Shown: in pieces, positions 42,061 to 50,443 of the stretch
Layout of the letters: the number at the start of each line of letters is the position of its first letter
Position numbering within the stretch: the first letter of the stretch is position 1
Source of the DNA: Pseudomonas fluorescens
Lineage (GTDB): Bacteria; Pseudomonadota; Gammaproteobacteria; Pseudomonadales; Pseudomonadaceae
Direction: 5' to 3'
NCBI RefSeq assembly: GCF_001307155.1
Contig: NZ_CP012830.1
Coordinates: 4,152,501 to 4,216,500, forward strand
Length of the DNA: 64,000 nt
Translations under genes and position numbers: made by a program
Notes under the pieces: generated by a model
Seen by the model: only the letters and a program-made list of their open reading frames with translations
Databases searched by the model: none
What the model was told of the DNA's origin: nothing

Positions 42061-42190
42061 GTGGCGAGGGAGCTTGCTCCCGTTGGGGCGCGAAGCGACC
42101 CCAGAACCGGCAAGCGCCGTCTTTCTGATCCACCGCGATTGCTGCTTCACGACTGCTGCGCAGCCGAACGGGAGCAAGCTCCCTCGCCAC
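42061..42190. repeat. REPIN (paired GAGGGAGCTTGCTCC repeats)
   Basis: A forward REP (GTGGCGAGGGAGCTTGCTCC...) at 42061-42102 and an inverted copy at about 42156-42190 flank about 50 bases. It is the same family and layout as 6133-6266 and sits between convergent genes. Confidence 0.85.
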
Positions 42191-42200
42191 AAAGGCAATG

Positions 42201-42992
42201 TCAGCAGCCTTTGAATACGCCCGGGCGTTTCTCGATCAACGATCGCACGCCTTCCTTGGCGTCTTCACTGTTGAGCAACTTCTTGACCAGCGCTGGCAAA
42301 GCCAATGCCGCCGCTGTTTCGCCCTCCAGATGGGCCTGGCGCGCGGACTGCAAGGTCGCCTGAACCCCCAGCGGCGCCTGCCTGGCAATGCGTTCTGCCA
42401 GCTCGATCGCACGCGGTAACAGGTCTTCGCTGGCCATCACCTCCTGCACCAGTCCCAGACGCAGCGCTTCGTGGGCATCGAACTCATCGCCGGTCAGCAG
42501 CCAGCGCATGGCATTGCCCCAGCCGGCTACCTGATGCAGGCGCAAGGTTGCCCCGCCAAAGGGGAAGATGCCGCGCTGCACTTCCATTTGCGCAAAACGG
42601 GTGTTGCTGGCGCAGAGGTTGATATCGGCGGCCAGCATCAGTTCGATGCCAATGGTCAGGCAATAACCCTGGGCCGCAACAATCACCGGTTTGCTGACCC
42701 TGGGGCCAACGAACACCCCCCACGGATCGCAACCGCCGGCCGGGACTTGCCAGCCTTCGGCCAGTGCCGCGCTGACACTCGCCAGGTCCAGCCCGGCGGT
42801 AAAGTGCTCGCCATGACAGAACACCACCGCAACGCGGGCCTCGCTGTCGGCTTCGAACTCGCCATAGGCCAGGCTCAGTGCGTTGAGCAGATCGAGGTCA
42901 AATGCATTGCGCTTGGCCACCCGGTCCAGCCCGATCAACAGGACATGACCGCGTCGTTCACGGCTGACACGACTGCAATCTGCTTGATTCAT
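42201..42992 (-). CDS. Crotonase/enoyl-CoA hydratase family protein
   Basis: The 263-residue protein has the crotonase fold motifs GEHFTAGLDLASV (oxyanion hole) and KPVIVAAQGYCLTIGIELMLAADINLCA, followed by EVQRGIFPFGGATLRL, which covers the usual second catalytic position. The first catalytic Glu of hydratases is not clearly present, so the reaction may be isomerase, hydratase or other. GAGGAT before ATG 42992 supports the start. The next gene on this side, deaD, is divergent after 423 bases. Confidence 0.85.
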   Translation of the reverse strand: MNQADCSRVSRERRGHVLLIGLDRVAKRNAFDLDLLNALSLAYGEFEADSEARVAVVFCHGEHFTAGLDLASVSAALAEGWQVPAGGCDPWGVFVGPRVSKPVIVAAQGYCLTIGIELMLAADINLCASNTRFAQMEVQRGIFPFGGATLRLHQVAGWGNAMRWLLTGDEFDAHEALRLGLVQEVMASEDLLPRAIELAERIARQAPLGVQATLQSARQAHLEGETAAALALPALVKKLLNSEDAKEGVRSLIEKRPGVFKGC

Positions 42993-43415
42993 GGGGTCTA
43001 TCCTCGGGCGGGGAAGGGGGGGCGCGGACCAAAGGTCATAGCCTGAAAGATGAACCGTTTAAGTGTCACGACCAACAGGGCCGGGCCTTTGAAAAATAGA
43101 CCGTTGCACGATTATCCGCAAAGCCTGTGACACAACGGTGTATGCGGGTTTTTTCCGACAAATAAAGCTCCCTTTTTTGGCGAATTCCGGTATAGTGCGC
43201 GCCGGTCTTTAGCCAGGCCGCGTTTAGGTAGCGCAATTCCCCGAAGTCAGCTTCGGCTGCACGTCCGCACAGCGGACTCTTCCTTGACGAATCTTTTTCA
43301 TTCATTCGTTTTCGCAAATCCCCGCCGACAAAGCAGCCAGGGCGACTCTTGAGTCTTACACGGCATGCGCAGCTTTGGAGCATGGGTCTTTGCGGATGCA
43401 CTTAGAGGCAGACCC
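42993..43415. promoter_or_regulatory. Promoter and long leader of the DEAD-box helicase gene
   Basis: This 423-base gap has no gene. A -10-like TATAGT (43191-43196) ahead of GCGCGCC is a typical pseudomonad start region, which would leave about 210 bases of leader before ATG 43416. The leader contains GCTTCGGCTGC-type small hairpins and a pyrimidine-rich stretch. Long leaders are common on cold-shock and deaD mRNAs. The side towards the crotonase gene (42993-43150) shows no clear motif. Confidence 0.4.
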
Positions 43416-45089
43416 ATGACCCAGGAAACCGGCGGCTTCGCCGCTTTTAACCTTAATCCGAATATTCTTGCAGCCGTCATCGCGACTGGCTACGAAGAGC
43501 CTTCGGCTATTCAGCAGCAATCGATCCCGATCATCATGGCCGGTCACGACATGATTGGTCAGGCGCAAACCGGTACGGGTAAAACCGCTGCGTTCGCCCT
43601 GCCGATCCTGCACCGCATCGATCCTGCTAAGCGCGAACCGCAAGCCCTGATCCTGGCGCCAACCCGTGAGTTGGCGCTGCAAGTAGCAACCGCTTTCGAA
43701 ACCTACGCCAAGCAAATGCCGGGCGTTACCGTTGTGGCCGTTTACGGCGGCGCGCCTATGGGCCCGCAACTGAAAGCAATCCGTAATGGCGCACAGATCG
43801 TTGTCGCCACTCCGGGCCGTCTGTGCGACCACCTGCGTCGTGACGAAAAAGTATTGGCGACCGTGAACCACCTGGTTCTCGACGAAGCTGACGAAATGCT
43901 CAAGCTGGGCTTCATGGACGACCTGGAAGTTATCTTCAAGGCCTTGCCGGCAACCCGTCAGACCGTATTGTTCTCGGCTACCCTGCCGCAGTCGATCCGT
44001 GCCATCGCCGAGCGTCATCTGCGTGATCCGCAGCACGTGAAGATCCAGACCAAGACTCAGACCGTTACCGCGATCGAACAGGCTCACCTGTTGGTTCACG
44101 CTGACCAGAAGACCTCGGCTGTATTGAGCCTGCTGGAAGTGGAAGACTTCGACGCGCTGATCATGTTCGTGCGTACCAAGCAAGCGACCCTGGACCTGGC
44201 CAGTGCCCTGGAAGCCAAAGGCTACAAGGCCGCTGCGCTGAACGGTGACATTGCTCAGAACCAGCGTGAGCGCGTGATCGAGTCCCTCAAGGATGGCCGT
44301 CTGGACATCGTTGTGGCGACCGACGTTGCTGCTCGTGGTCTGGACGTTCCACGTATCACTCACGTTTTCAACGTTGATATGCCGTACGATCCAGAGTCCT
44401 ACGTTCACCGTATCGGCCGTACTGGCCGTGCCGGTCGCGAAGGTCGTGCATTGCTGCTGGTGACTCCGCGTGAGCGCCGCATGCTGCAAGTGATCGAGCG
44501 TGTAACCGGTCAAAAGGTAGCTGAAGTTCGCCTGCCAGACGCTCAAGCCGTTCTCGATGCACGCATCAAGAAACTGACCAACAGCCTGTCGCCGCTGGTG
44601 GCCGATGCCGAATCGACTCACGGTGATCTGCTGGATCGCCTGACTGCCGACATCGGTTGCACCCCGCGTGCACTGGCTGCTGCTCTGCTGCGCAAGGCTA
44701 CCAACGCTCAGGCGCTGACCCTGGCTGCCATCGAGAAAGAACGTCCACTGGTGCCGAACAATGCACCGCGTGGCGATCGTCCAGAGCGTACCGGTGATCG
44801 TCCTGACCGTGGTGACCGCGAGCGTCGTGCTCCGATCCCATTGGCCGAAGGCCGTGCTCGTTGCCGTACCGCGCTGGGTGCGCGTGATGGTATCGCTGCC
44901 AAGAACCTGCTGGGCGCCATCCTCAACGAAGGTGGTCTGGCTCGTGAAGCAATCGGTCGTATCCAGGTGCGTGACAGCTTCAGCCTGGTCGAGTTGCCGG
45001 AAGATGGTCTGGAGCGTCTGCTGACCAAACTGAAGGACACTCGCGTTGCCGGTAAGCAGCTGAAACTGCGTCGCTATCGCGAAGATTGA
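43416..45089 (+). CDS. deaD: DEAD-box RNA helicase DeaD (CsdA)
   Basis: DeaD unwinds RNA in ribosome assembly and mRNA decay, especially in the cold. The 557-residue protein has the Q motif (NPNILAAVIATGYEEPSAIQ), Walker A AQTGTGKT (50-57), PTRELALQV, DEAD box VLDEADEML, SAT, and HRIGRTGRAG. A C-terminal extension has an Arg/Asp-rich region (about 450-475) and a DbpA-like RNA-binding domain (about 480-550). Codon use is biased to favoured codons. TAGAGGCAG precedes ATG 43416; an upstream in-frame extension lacks such a site. Confidence 0.95.
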   Translation: MTQETGGFAAFNLNPNILAAVIATGYEEPSAIQQQSIPIIMAGHDMIGQAQTGTGKTAAFALPILHRIDPAKREPQALILAPTRELALQVATAFETYAKQMPGVTVVAVYGGAPMGPQLKAIRNGAQIVVATPGRLCDHLRRDEKVLATVNHLVLDEADEMLKLGFMDDLEVIFKALPATRQTVLFSATLPQSIRAIAERHLRDPQHVKIQTKTQTVTAIEQAHLLVHADQKTSAVLSLLEVEDFDALIMFVRTKQATLDLASALEAKGYKAAALNGDIAQNQRERVIESLKDGRLDIVVATDVAARGLDVPRITHVFNVDMPYDPESYVHRIGRTGRAGREGRALLLVTPRERRMLQVIERVTGQKVAEVRLPDAQAVLDARIKKLTNSLSPLVADAESTHGDLLDRLTADIGCTPRALAAALLRKATNAQALTLAAIEKERPLVPNNAPRGDRPERTGDRPDRGDRERRAPIPLAEGRARCRTALGARDGIAAKNLLGAILNEGGLAREAIGRIQVRDSFSLVELPEDGLERLLTKLKDTRVAGKQLKLRRYRED

Positions 45090-45118
45090 TCCGCTTTCGG
45101 GCTGATTGATCGCAGATA

Positions 45119-45148
45119 AAAAATCCCCGACTGGTTCGGGGATTTTTT
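45119..45148 (+). terminator. Rho-independent terminator of deaD
   Basis: AAATCCCCGA, a four-base loop and TTCGGGGATTT run into an eight-T stretch 30 bases after the stop codon. Confidence 0.93.
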
Positions 45149-45181
45149 TTGCCTGCAGTTTTGTGTCTGGCCTTTGTTGAT

Positions 45182-45204
45182 CGTTCCCACGCTGCGCGGG
45201 AACG
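45182..45204. repeat. Short palindromic repeat CGTTCCC...GGGAACG
   Basis: The arms CGTTCCC and GGGAACG around a GC-rich loop form a hairpin between convergent deaD and ygiD-like genes. It resembles another common REP class of pseudomonads, but only one copy is seen in this window. Confidence 0.5.
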
Positions 45205-45215
45205 AGCGGCAGGAT

Positions 45216-45983
45216 TCAGCCGAAACGATAGATGTCCATCCCCAGCGCACCCATGGTGAACCCCTGGTGGGCGATGCTGAAATCGCCACCGGCGCCGCGG
45301 GCGAAGTACAGCGGCAGCAAGTGTTCGTCGCTGGGATGGCTGCGCACGGCATTCGGGGCTTGCCGACGATAGTCGTGCAGGGCGGCTTCATCGTTTGCGG
45401 CGAGGTTTTCAATCATCCAGTCGCGAAAGGCCTTGGCCCAGGGCTCGACGCTTTCCGGGCCGGCATGCCAGTCCAGTTCGCGCAGGTTGTGGGTGATGCT
45501 GCCGGAACCAATCAACAGCACGCCTTGCTCGCGCAGACTGGACAATGCGCGACCGACGCGGGTTTGCAGGGCAGGGCCGAGATGGCTTGGCAGTGACACT
45601 TGTACCACCGGAATGTCGGCCCGCGGATACATCAGAGACAGTGGCACCCAAACACCATGATCGAACGGACGCTGGTTATCGAGCTGTGCCGGCAAGCCAT
45701 CAGCCTTGAGTAATTCGGCGACCTGCGCCGCGAGTTCCGGCTGGCCGGGTGCCGGGTATTGCACCGCGAACAGCGCGGCGGGGAATCCTCCGAAGTCGTG
45801 CCAGGTTTCCGGTTGCTCAGCGCTGCCGACGCGCAGGTCCTGGCTTTCCCAGTGTGCGGAAACGATCACGATGGCCTTGGGTTTCGGCAGTTCGCTGGCC
45901 AGGTGGGCCAGCGCCGGGCCACTGGCGCCGGGCTCCAGTGCAAGCATGGGTGAACCGTGAGAGATAAACAGGCTGGGGAACAT
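45216..45983 (-). CDS. Class III extradiol ring-cleavage dioxygenase (YgiD/4,5-DOPA type)
   Basis: The 255-residue protein has the LigB-like fold: PSLFISHGSPMLALEPG near the N-terminus with the first metal histidine, VSAHWES with a second, HGVWVPLSLMYP, LIGSGSITHNL, and SDEHLLPL near the end. The family opens catechol-type rings with Fe(II); E. coli YgiD has L-DOPA dioxygenase activity. The native substrate is not clear. AGGACC precedes ATG 45983. Confidence 0.88.
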   Translation of the reverse strand: MFPSLFISHGSPMLALEPGASGPALAHLASELPKPKAIVIVSAHWESQDLRVGSAEQPETWHDFGGFPAALFAVQYPAPGQPELAAQVAELLKADGLPAQLDNQRPFDHGVWVPLSLMYPRADIPVVQVSLPSHLGPALQTRVGRALSSLREQGVLLIGSGSITHNLRELDWHAGPESVEPWAKAFRDWMIENLAANDEAALHDYRRQAPNAVRSHPSDEHLLPLYFARGAGGDFSIAHQGFTMGALGMDIYRFG

Positions 45984-46086
45984 GAATAAGGTCCTGAGCG
46001 TTAAGATGAGAGCATCTTCAGTCAGATCATTGATCTAAATCTAATATAAGTTTTAGGGCATATAGATCGAAATATCAGGGGGATTT

Positions 46087-46743
46087 ATGCAGCCAGAGTT
46101 TTGGCAAAAGCGTTGGGAGCTCAATCAGATCGGTTTCCATCAGTCAGAGGTTAATCCTTATTTGCAGCAATACTGGCCGCAATTGAATCTGGCAAAGGGC
46201 TCGCAGGTGTTAGTGCCGCTCTGTGGGAAAAGTCTCGATCTCGTGTGGCTGGCAGGGCAGGGACATCGGGTGCTGGGTGTCGAGTTATCGGAAAAAGCCG
46301 TTGAGGAGTTTTTTCGTGAGCAGCAACTGACACCGCAGATCACCGAGCAAGGTGCGTTCAAGGTCTACCAGGCGGGTCCCCTGGCATTGTGGTGCGGGGA
46401 TTTTTTCGGCCTGACCGCAGACGATGTGGCCGATTGTGCGGCTGTCTATGATCGGGCGGCGCTGATTGCCTTGCCACCGCTCATGCGCGAGCAATACGCC
46501 GCGCACCTGAGCCGGATTTTACCGTCAGCTTGTGAAGGCTTGTTGATTACGATGGACTACGATCAGGCGCAGATGGACGGGCCGCCCTTTGCCGTGACGG
46601 ATGAAAACGCGCAGACATTGCTGGGTGGTCGCTGGCAGCTTGATTTCTGTGAGGTGCGGGACATTCTGGGGGAGAGCTGGAAGTTCCTCCAGGCGGGCGT
46701 TACGCGCCTTGAAGAGCGGGTATATAAATTGATGGCTCGCTAA
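46087..46743 (+). CDS. tpm: Thiopurine S-methyltransferase
   Basis: The 218-residue SAM-dependent methyltransferase has MQPEFWQKRWELNQIGFHQSEVNPYLQQYWPQL and the SAM loop VLVPLCGKSLDLVWLAGQGHRVLGVELS, both typical of bacterial Tpm. These enzymes methylate thiopurines and, in pseudomonads, are linked to selenium or tellurium methylation. AGGGGG precedes the start. It is convergent with htpX and followed by a two-way terminator. Confidence 0.94.
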   Translation: MQPEFWQKRWELNQIGFHQSEVNPYLQQYWPQLNLAKGSQVLVPLCGKSLDLVWLAGQGHRVLGVELSEKAVEEFFREQQLTPQITEQGAFKVYQAGPLALWCGDFFGLTADDVADCAAVYDRAALIALPPLMREQYAAHLSRILPSACEGLLITMDYDQAQMDGPPFAVTDENAQTLLGGRWQLDFCEVRDILGESWKFLQAGVTRLEERVYKLMAR

Positions 46744-46762
46744 ACAGCAAAAGATCGGCATA

Positions 46763-46792
46763 AAAAAGGGGCGATCAAATCGCCCCTTTCGT
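46763..46792. terminator. Bidirectional terminator between tpm and htpX
   Basis: AAAGGGGCGAT, a CAA loop and ATCGCCCCTTT form an 11-bp stem with A-run on one side and short T-run on the other. Confidence 0.88.
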
Positions 46793-46808
46793 ATCACCGC
46801 AGAACCTC

Positions 46809-47696
46809 TCAGCCCCGACGACGCAAGGCGTCGATACGCTCTTCCAGTGGCGGGTGGCTCATGAACATGCGAGCGAACCCTTGCTTGATGCCACCGTTGA
46901 TGCCGAAGGCATTCAAGGTGTCCGGCATGTGCACCGGCAGGCCTTGTTCCGAGCGCAGGCGCTGCAGGGCGCCGATCATGGCGCTGGTGCCGGCCAATTG
47001 GGCGCCGGCTGCGTCTGCACGGAATTCGCGTTTGCGCGAGAACCACATGACGATTGCGCTGGCCAGGATACCCAGTACCAGTTCGGCGAAGATGGTCGCG
47101 ACATAGTAGGCGATGCCTTGGCCTTCTTCGTTTTTGAAGATCACCTTGTCGACGAAATTACCGATGATCCGTGCGAAGAACATCACGAAGGTGTTCACCA
47201 CGCCCTGAATCAGCGCCAGCGTTACCATGTCGCCATTGGCCACGTGACCGATTTCATGGGCCAGGACGGCTTTCACTTCATCGGGCGAGAAACGCTCGAG
47301 CAAGCCCTGGCTGACCGCGACCAGCGCGTCGTTCTTGTTCCAGCCGGTGGCGAAGGCGTTGGCCTCGTAGGCCGGGAAAATCCCGACTTCAGGCATTTTG
47401 ATTCCGGCTTCACGAGACAGCTGCTCGACGGTTTGCAGCAGCCATTGTTCATGGCGAGTGCGCGGCTGGCTGATGATTTGGGTGCTGGTGCTCATCTTCG
47501 CCATCCACTTGGAGATGAACAGCGAGAACAACGAGCCGGCGAAACCAAAGACCGCACAGAAAATCAGCAGCTGATTGAGGTTGAGATCAACCCCGTTGGC
47601 CGCCATGAACCCGTTGAAGCCGAAAAGGCTCAGGGTGATGCTGGCAATCAGCACGACCGCCAGGTTAGTGGCCAAAAACAGCAGGATGCGCATCAT
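46809..47696 (-). CDS. htpX: Membrane zinc metalloprotease HtpX
   Basis: HtpX degrades misfolded inner-membrane proteins with FtsH. The 295-residue protein has two N-terminal membrane segments (about 4-25 and 40-60), the zinc motif HEIGH (147-151), two further membrane segments, and the C-terminal Glu ligand region (FRADAAGAQLAG). The first of two ATGs is used because GAGGAG lies about 12 bases upstream. A candidate sigma-70 promoter is at 47742-47770. Confidence 0.96.
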   Translation of the reverse strand: MMRILLFLATNLAVVLIASITLSLFGFNGFMAANGVDLNLNQLLIFCAVFGFAGSLFSLFISKWMAKMSTSTQIISQPRTRHEQWLLQTVEQLSREAGIKMPEVGIFPAYEANAFATGWNKNDALVAVSQGLLERFSPDEVKAVLAHEIGHVANGDMVTLALIQGVVNTFVMFFARIIGNFVDKVIFKNEEGQGIAYYVATIFAELVLGILASAIVMWFSRKREFRADAAGAQLAGTSAMIGALQRLRSEQGLPVHMPDTLNAFGINGGIKQGFARMFMSHPPLEERIDALRRRG

Positions 47697-47741
47697 GGTT
47701 GTAGAAATCTCCTCGTGCTAAATATGTAGCGTACTGCGGGG

Positions 47742-47770
47742 TATATAAGGTGCCGCACCAGGCTATTCAA
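47742..47770 (-). promoter_or_regulatory. Candidate htpX promoter
   Basis: On the minus strand TTGAAT (47770-47765) and TATATA (47747-47742) are 17 bases apart, about 45 bases before the htpX start. The bases between have no CpxR-like repeat that I can see. The rest of the 47697-48009 gap shows no gene, only the hairpin at 47972-48000. Confidence 0.5.
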
Positions 47771-47971
47771 CCGGGTGACTATTTCAAACTGTGTCCTACA
47801 GCTGGATTCTAGATGCTTGCAGGGCATTTCTGACGTCACCTGAATAGATATTTGGCTGGATTTTGCTTTCACAAGTCCCGCCTCTGCTGGGCGTAACCGG
47901 CAGCCGCGTAAATCCGCCTGCACTCAAGGCGCTGTCGCAGTCGAAGAATGGAGATATGTTGCTGAATTAAT

Positions 47972-48000
47972 CGCCGAGGGCCTTTTTGAGGCCCTCGGCG
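47972..48000. terminator. Hairpin after the aminotransferase gene, weak terminator
   Basis: CGCCGAGGGCC and GGCCCTCGGCG pair perfectly over 11 bp around TTTTTGA. On the minus strand (direction of the aminotransferase gene) it is followed by ATTAATT rather than a long T-run, so terminator strength is doubtful. Confidence 0.6.
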
Positions 48001-48009
48001 TTATCGCGC

Positions 48010-49221
48010 TTACTGGCGATAGGACTTGAGGAAGTTGCCGATCCGACCGATAGCCATGTCCAGGTCGTCCACCCGTGGCAGGGTCACGACGCGGAAGTGG
48101 TCCGGCCATGGCCAGTTGAAGGCTGTGCCCTGGACCACCAGCAGTTTTTCCGAAAGCAGCAAGTCGAGAACGAATTTTTCATCGTTGTGGATCGGGCAGA
48201 CTTTTGGGTCGATCCGCGGGAACGCGTAGAGCGCGCCCATCGGTTTGACGCAACTGACGCCCGGGATGTCGTTGAGCAGTTCCCAGGTGCGGTTACGCTG
48301 TTCCAGCAGGCGACCTTGCGGCAGCACCAGATCATTGATGCTCTGATAACCACCCAATGCGGTCTGGATTGCATGCTGGCTTGGCACGTTGGCGCACAGG
48401 CGCATGTTGGCCAGCATGTCGATGCCTTCGATGTAGCTTTGAGCGTGATGCTTGGGACCGGAAATGGCGATCCAGCCGGAGCGGAAACCGGCAACCCGAT
48501 AGGACTTGGACAGACCGTTGAAGGTCAGGCACAGCAGGTCCGGCGCCAGGGACGCGGTGCAGATGTGCACGGCATCGTCGTAGAGAATCTTGTCGTAGAT
48601 CTCGTCGGAGAACACTACCAGGTTGTGCTGGCGAGCCAGTTCCAGCATGCCCAGCAGGACTTCCTTGGAGTACACCGCACCGGTCGGGTTGTTCGGGTTG
48701 ATGATGACCAACGCCTTGGTGTTCGGGGTGATCTTGGCCTTGATGTCGGCCAGGTCCGGCCACCAGTTGGCTTGCTCGTCACACAGGTAGTGCACCGGAT
48801 TGCCACCCGCCAGGCTGACCGCCGCGGTCCACAGCGGGTAGTCGGGAGCCGGGACCAGTACTTCGTCACCGTTGTTGAGCAGCGCCTGCATCGACATCAC
48901 GATCAGTTCGGAAACGCCGTTGCCCAGGTAGATGTCTTCGATGCCGACACCTTCTACCTGTTTCTGCTGGTAATACTGCATGACGGCCTTGCGCGCGCTG
49001 AACAGGCCTTTGGAGTCGCTGTAGCCCTGGGCGGTCGGCAGATTACGGATCACGTCCTGGAGGATTTCATCGGGCGCTTCGAAACCAAAAGGCGCCGGGT
49101 TGCCAATGTTCAGCTTGAGGATGCGATGGCCTTCCTCTTCCAGGCGTTTGGCGTGCTTGAGCACTGGGCCGCGAATGTCGTAGCAGACGTTGGCGAGCTT
49201 GTTCGATTTGCTGACCTGCAT
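48010..49221 (-). CDS. alaA: Pyridoxal-phosphate aminotransferase, AlaA-like
   Basis: The 403-residue class I aminotransferase has LNIGNPAPFGFEAPDEI at the N-terminus, VPAPDYPLWTAAVSLAGG, INPNNPTGAVYS, and the PLP-lysine motif NGLSKSYRVAGFRSGW. It resembles AlaA (YfbQ), which makes alanine from pyruvate and glutamate. An earlier in-frame ATG adds 24 unconserved residues and is not used. It is divergent from msrB with 224 bases between. Confidence 0.88.
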   Translation of the reverse strand: MQVSKSNKLANVCYDIRGPVLKHAKRLEEEGHRILKLNIGNPAPFGFEAPDEILQDVIRNLPTAQGYSDSKGLFSARKAVMQYYQQKQVEGVGIEDIYLGNGVSELIVMSMQALLNNGDEVLVPAPDYPLWTAAVSLAGGNPVHYLCDEQANWWPDLADIKAKITPNTKALVIINPNNPTGAVYSKEVLLGMLELARQHNLVVFSDEIYDKILYDDAVHICTASLAPDLLCLTFNGLSKSYRVAGFRSGWIAISGPKHHAQSYIEGIDMLANMRLCANVPSQHAIQTALGGYQSINDLVLPQGRLLEQRNRTWELLNDIPGVSCVKPMGALYAFPRIDPKVCPIHNDEKFVLDLLLSEKLLVVQGTAFNWPWPDHFRVVTLPRVDDLDMAIGRIGNFLKSYRQ

Positions 49222-49445
49222 GGCGATGTGTTCCCGAAAATGAACGATCCAGACGCTGTATGAACTACCGTACTGGGAATCCTGCGTTTTCACACACGCC
49301 TGGCGCCTGGGGTCACCGCACCAAAATCCGTTTGAATGCGGGTAACGCGGCTGCCAGACTGGCGATTAACGAGGCGCAATCATACGTGCCGCCTGATCCG
49401 TGGAAAAGGTACAGATCAGGCTTTTTCAGATGCAGAGGTATGACA

Positions 49446-49841
49446 ATGGAAAAGTTGGAAAAAACCCTGGAAGAATGGCGCGCGATGCTCGACCCGGAGC
49501 AGTACAACGTTTGTCGTCTGAAGGGCACCGAACGGCCGTTCTCGGGCAAGTACAACGGCACCAAGACCGATGGTGTCTATCACTGCATCTGTTGCAACGA
49601 ACCGCTGTTCGACTCAAAAGCCAAGTTCGATTCAGGCTGTGGCTGGCCGAGCTTCTATGAGCCGATCGGCGAGAGCGCCATGGTCGAGATTCGTGATATC
49701 AGCCACGGCATGATTCGTACCGAAGTGGTCTGCGCCAAGTGCGACGCGCACCTGGGGCATGTATTCCCGGATGGCCCGCCACCGACTGGCTTGCGTTATT
49801 GCATCAACTCGGTGTGCCTGGACCTGGTGCCGCGCGAATAA
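49446..49841 (+). CDS. msrB: Methionine-R-sulfoxide reductase MsrB
   Basis: MsrB reduces the R form of protein-bound methionine sulfoxide using thioredoxin. The 131-residue protein has zinc cysteines (Cys47/Cys50 and Cys96/Cys99), the fold motif GCGWPSF and the catalytic Cys119 in LRYCINS. AGAGG at 49434-49438 favours ATG 49446. The next genes encode peroxidase and its regulator, giving an oxidative-damage group. Confidence 0.96.
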   Translation: MEKLEKTLEEWRAMLDPEQYNVCRLKGTERPFSGKYNGTKTDGVYHCICCNEPLFDSKAKFDSGCGWPSFYEPIGESAMVEIRDISHGMIRTEVVCAKCDAHLGHVFPDGPPPTGLRYCINSVCLDLVPRE

Positions 49842-49888
49842 TGTGAGTCCTGACCTGCGGCAGCTGCTTGTCGGCAGGTTATTGATTT

Positions 49889-49910
49889 ATTAAATTGCAC
49901 ACAATTTAAT
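49889..49910 (+). promoter_or_regulatory. 22-bp perfect palindrome, candidate OspR operator
   Basis: ATTAAATTG-CACA-CAATTTAAT is a perfect inverted repeat with 9-bp arms (49889-49897 and 49902-49910). It lies 48 bases before the gpx start and its AATTTAAT-type arms resemble MarR/OhrR-class operators. The neighbouring ospR gene encodes a member of that family, known in P. aeruginosa to repress the peroxidase gene. The palindrome is seen; its ligand is inferred. Confidence 0.65.
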
Positions 49911-49957
49911 TGCTCGCTATGTTTAATCCTTCCCCATCTTCCACCGGAGCATGCGCG

Positions 49958-50443
49958 ATGACCGACACTCTGCTGAGTATTCCCTGCACCACCATCAACG
50001 GTGAGCAAAAGACCCTGGCCGATTACGCCGGCAAAGCGGTATTGGTGGTCAACACCGCCAGTAAATGCGGCTTTACCCCGCAGTACAAAGGACTGGAAGA
50101 ACTGTGGCGGACCTACAAGGATCGAGGCCTGGTGGTGCTCGGTTTTCCGTGCAACCAGTTCGGTAAACAGGAACCGGGCAATGAAGGGGAGATTTCCGAG
50201 TTCTGCGAATTGAACTTCGGTGTGAGTTTTCCACTGTTCAAGAAAATCGACGTCAATGGTAGCGACGCCCACCCGCTGTTTGTTCAGTTGAAAAAACGTG
50301 CGCCGGGTGTACTGGGCTCCCAGGGCATCAAGTGGAATTTCACCAAGTTCCTGATTGGCCAGGATGGCAAGTTGGTCAAGCGTTTTGCACCGGCGACCAA
50401 GCCGCAGGACCTGACCCGCGAGATTGAAGCCCTGCTCAAATGA
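49958..50443 (+). CDS. Glutathione peroxidase-like protein
   Basis: The 161-residue protein has the Gpx signatures VNTASKCGFTPQYKGLEEL with peroxidatic Cys37, VLGFPCNQFGKQEPG, and KWNFTKFLIG with the catalytic Gln/Trp/Asn set. Cysteine replaces selenocysteine. It probably uses thioredoxin to reduce hydroperoxides. CCGGAG (49944-49949) supports ATG 49958. Its last codons overlap the ATG of ospR by four bases, so the pair is translated together. A strong palindrome lies upstream. Confidence 0.93.
   Translation: MTDTLLSIPCTTINGEQKTLADYAGKAVLVVNTASKCGFTPQYKGLEELWRTYKDRGLVVLGFPCNQFGKQEPGNEGEISEFCELNFGVSFPLFKKIDVNGSDAHPLFVQLKKRAPGVLGSQGIKWNFTKFLIGQDGKLVKRFAPATKPQDLTREIEALLK

Noticed and set aside
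43356..44621. 421-codon minus-strand frame across deaD.
   Set aside because: It lies opposite DEAD-box motifs and has shadow-type composition.
47742..47770. Heat-shock (sigma-32) promoter for htpX.
   Set aside because: The -10 region TATATA and spacing fit sigma-70 better; no CCCCAT-type element is present.
47986..49263. 425-codon plus-strand frame across the aminotransferase gene.
   Set aside because: It is antisense to an intact PLP enzyme with no start signal or family resemblance.
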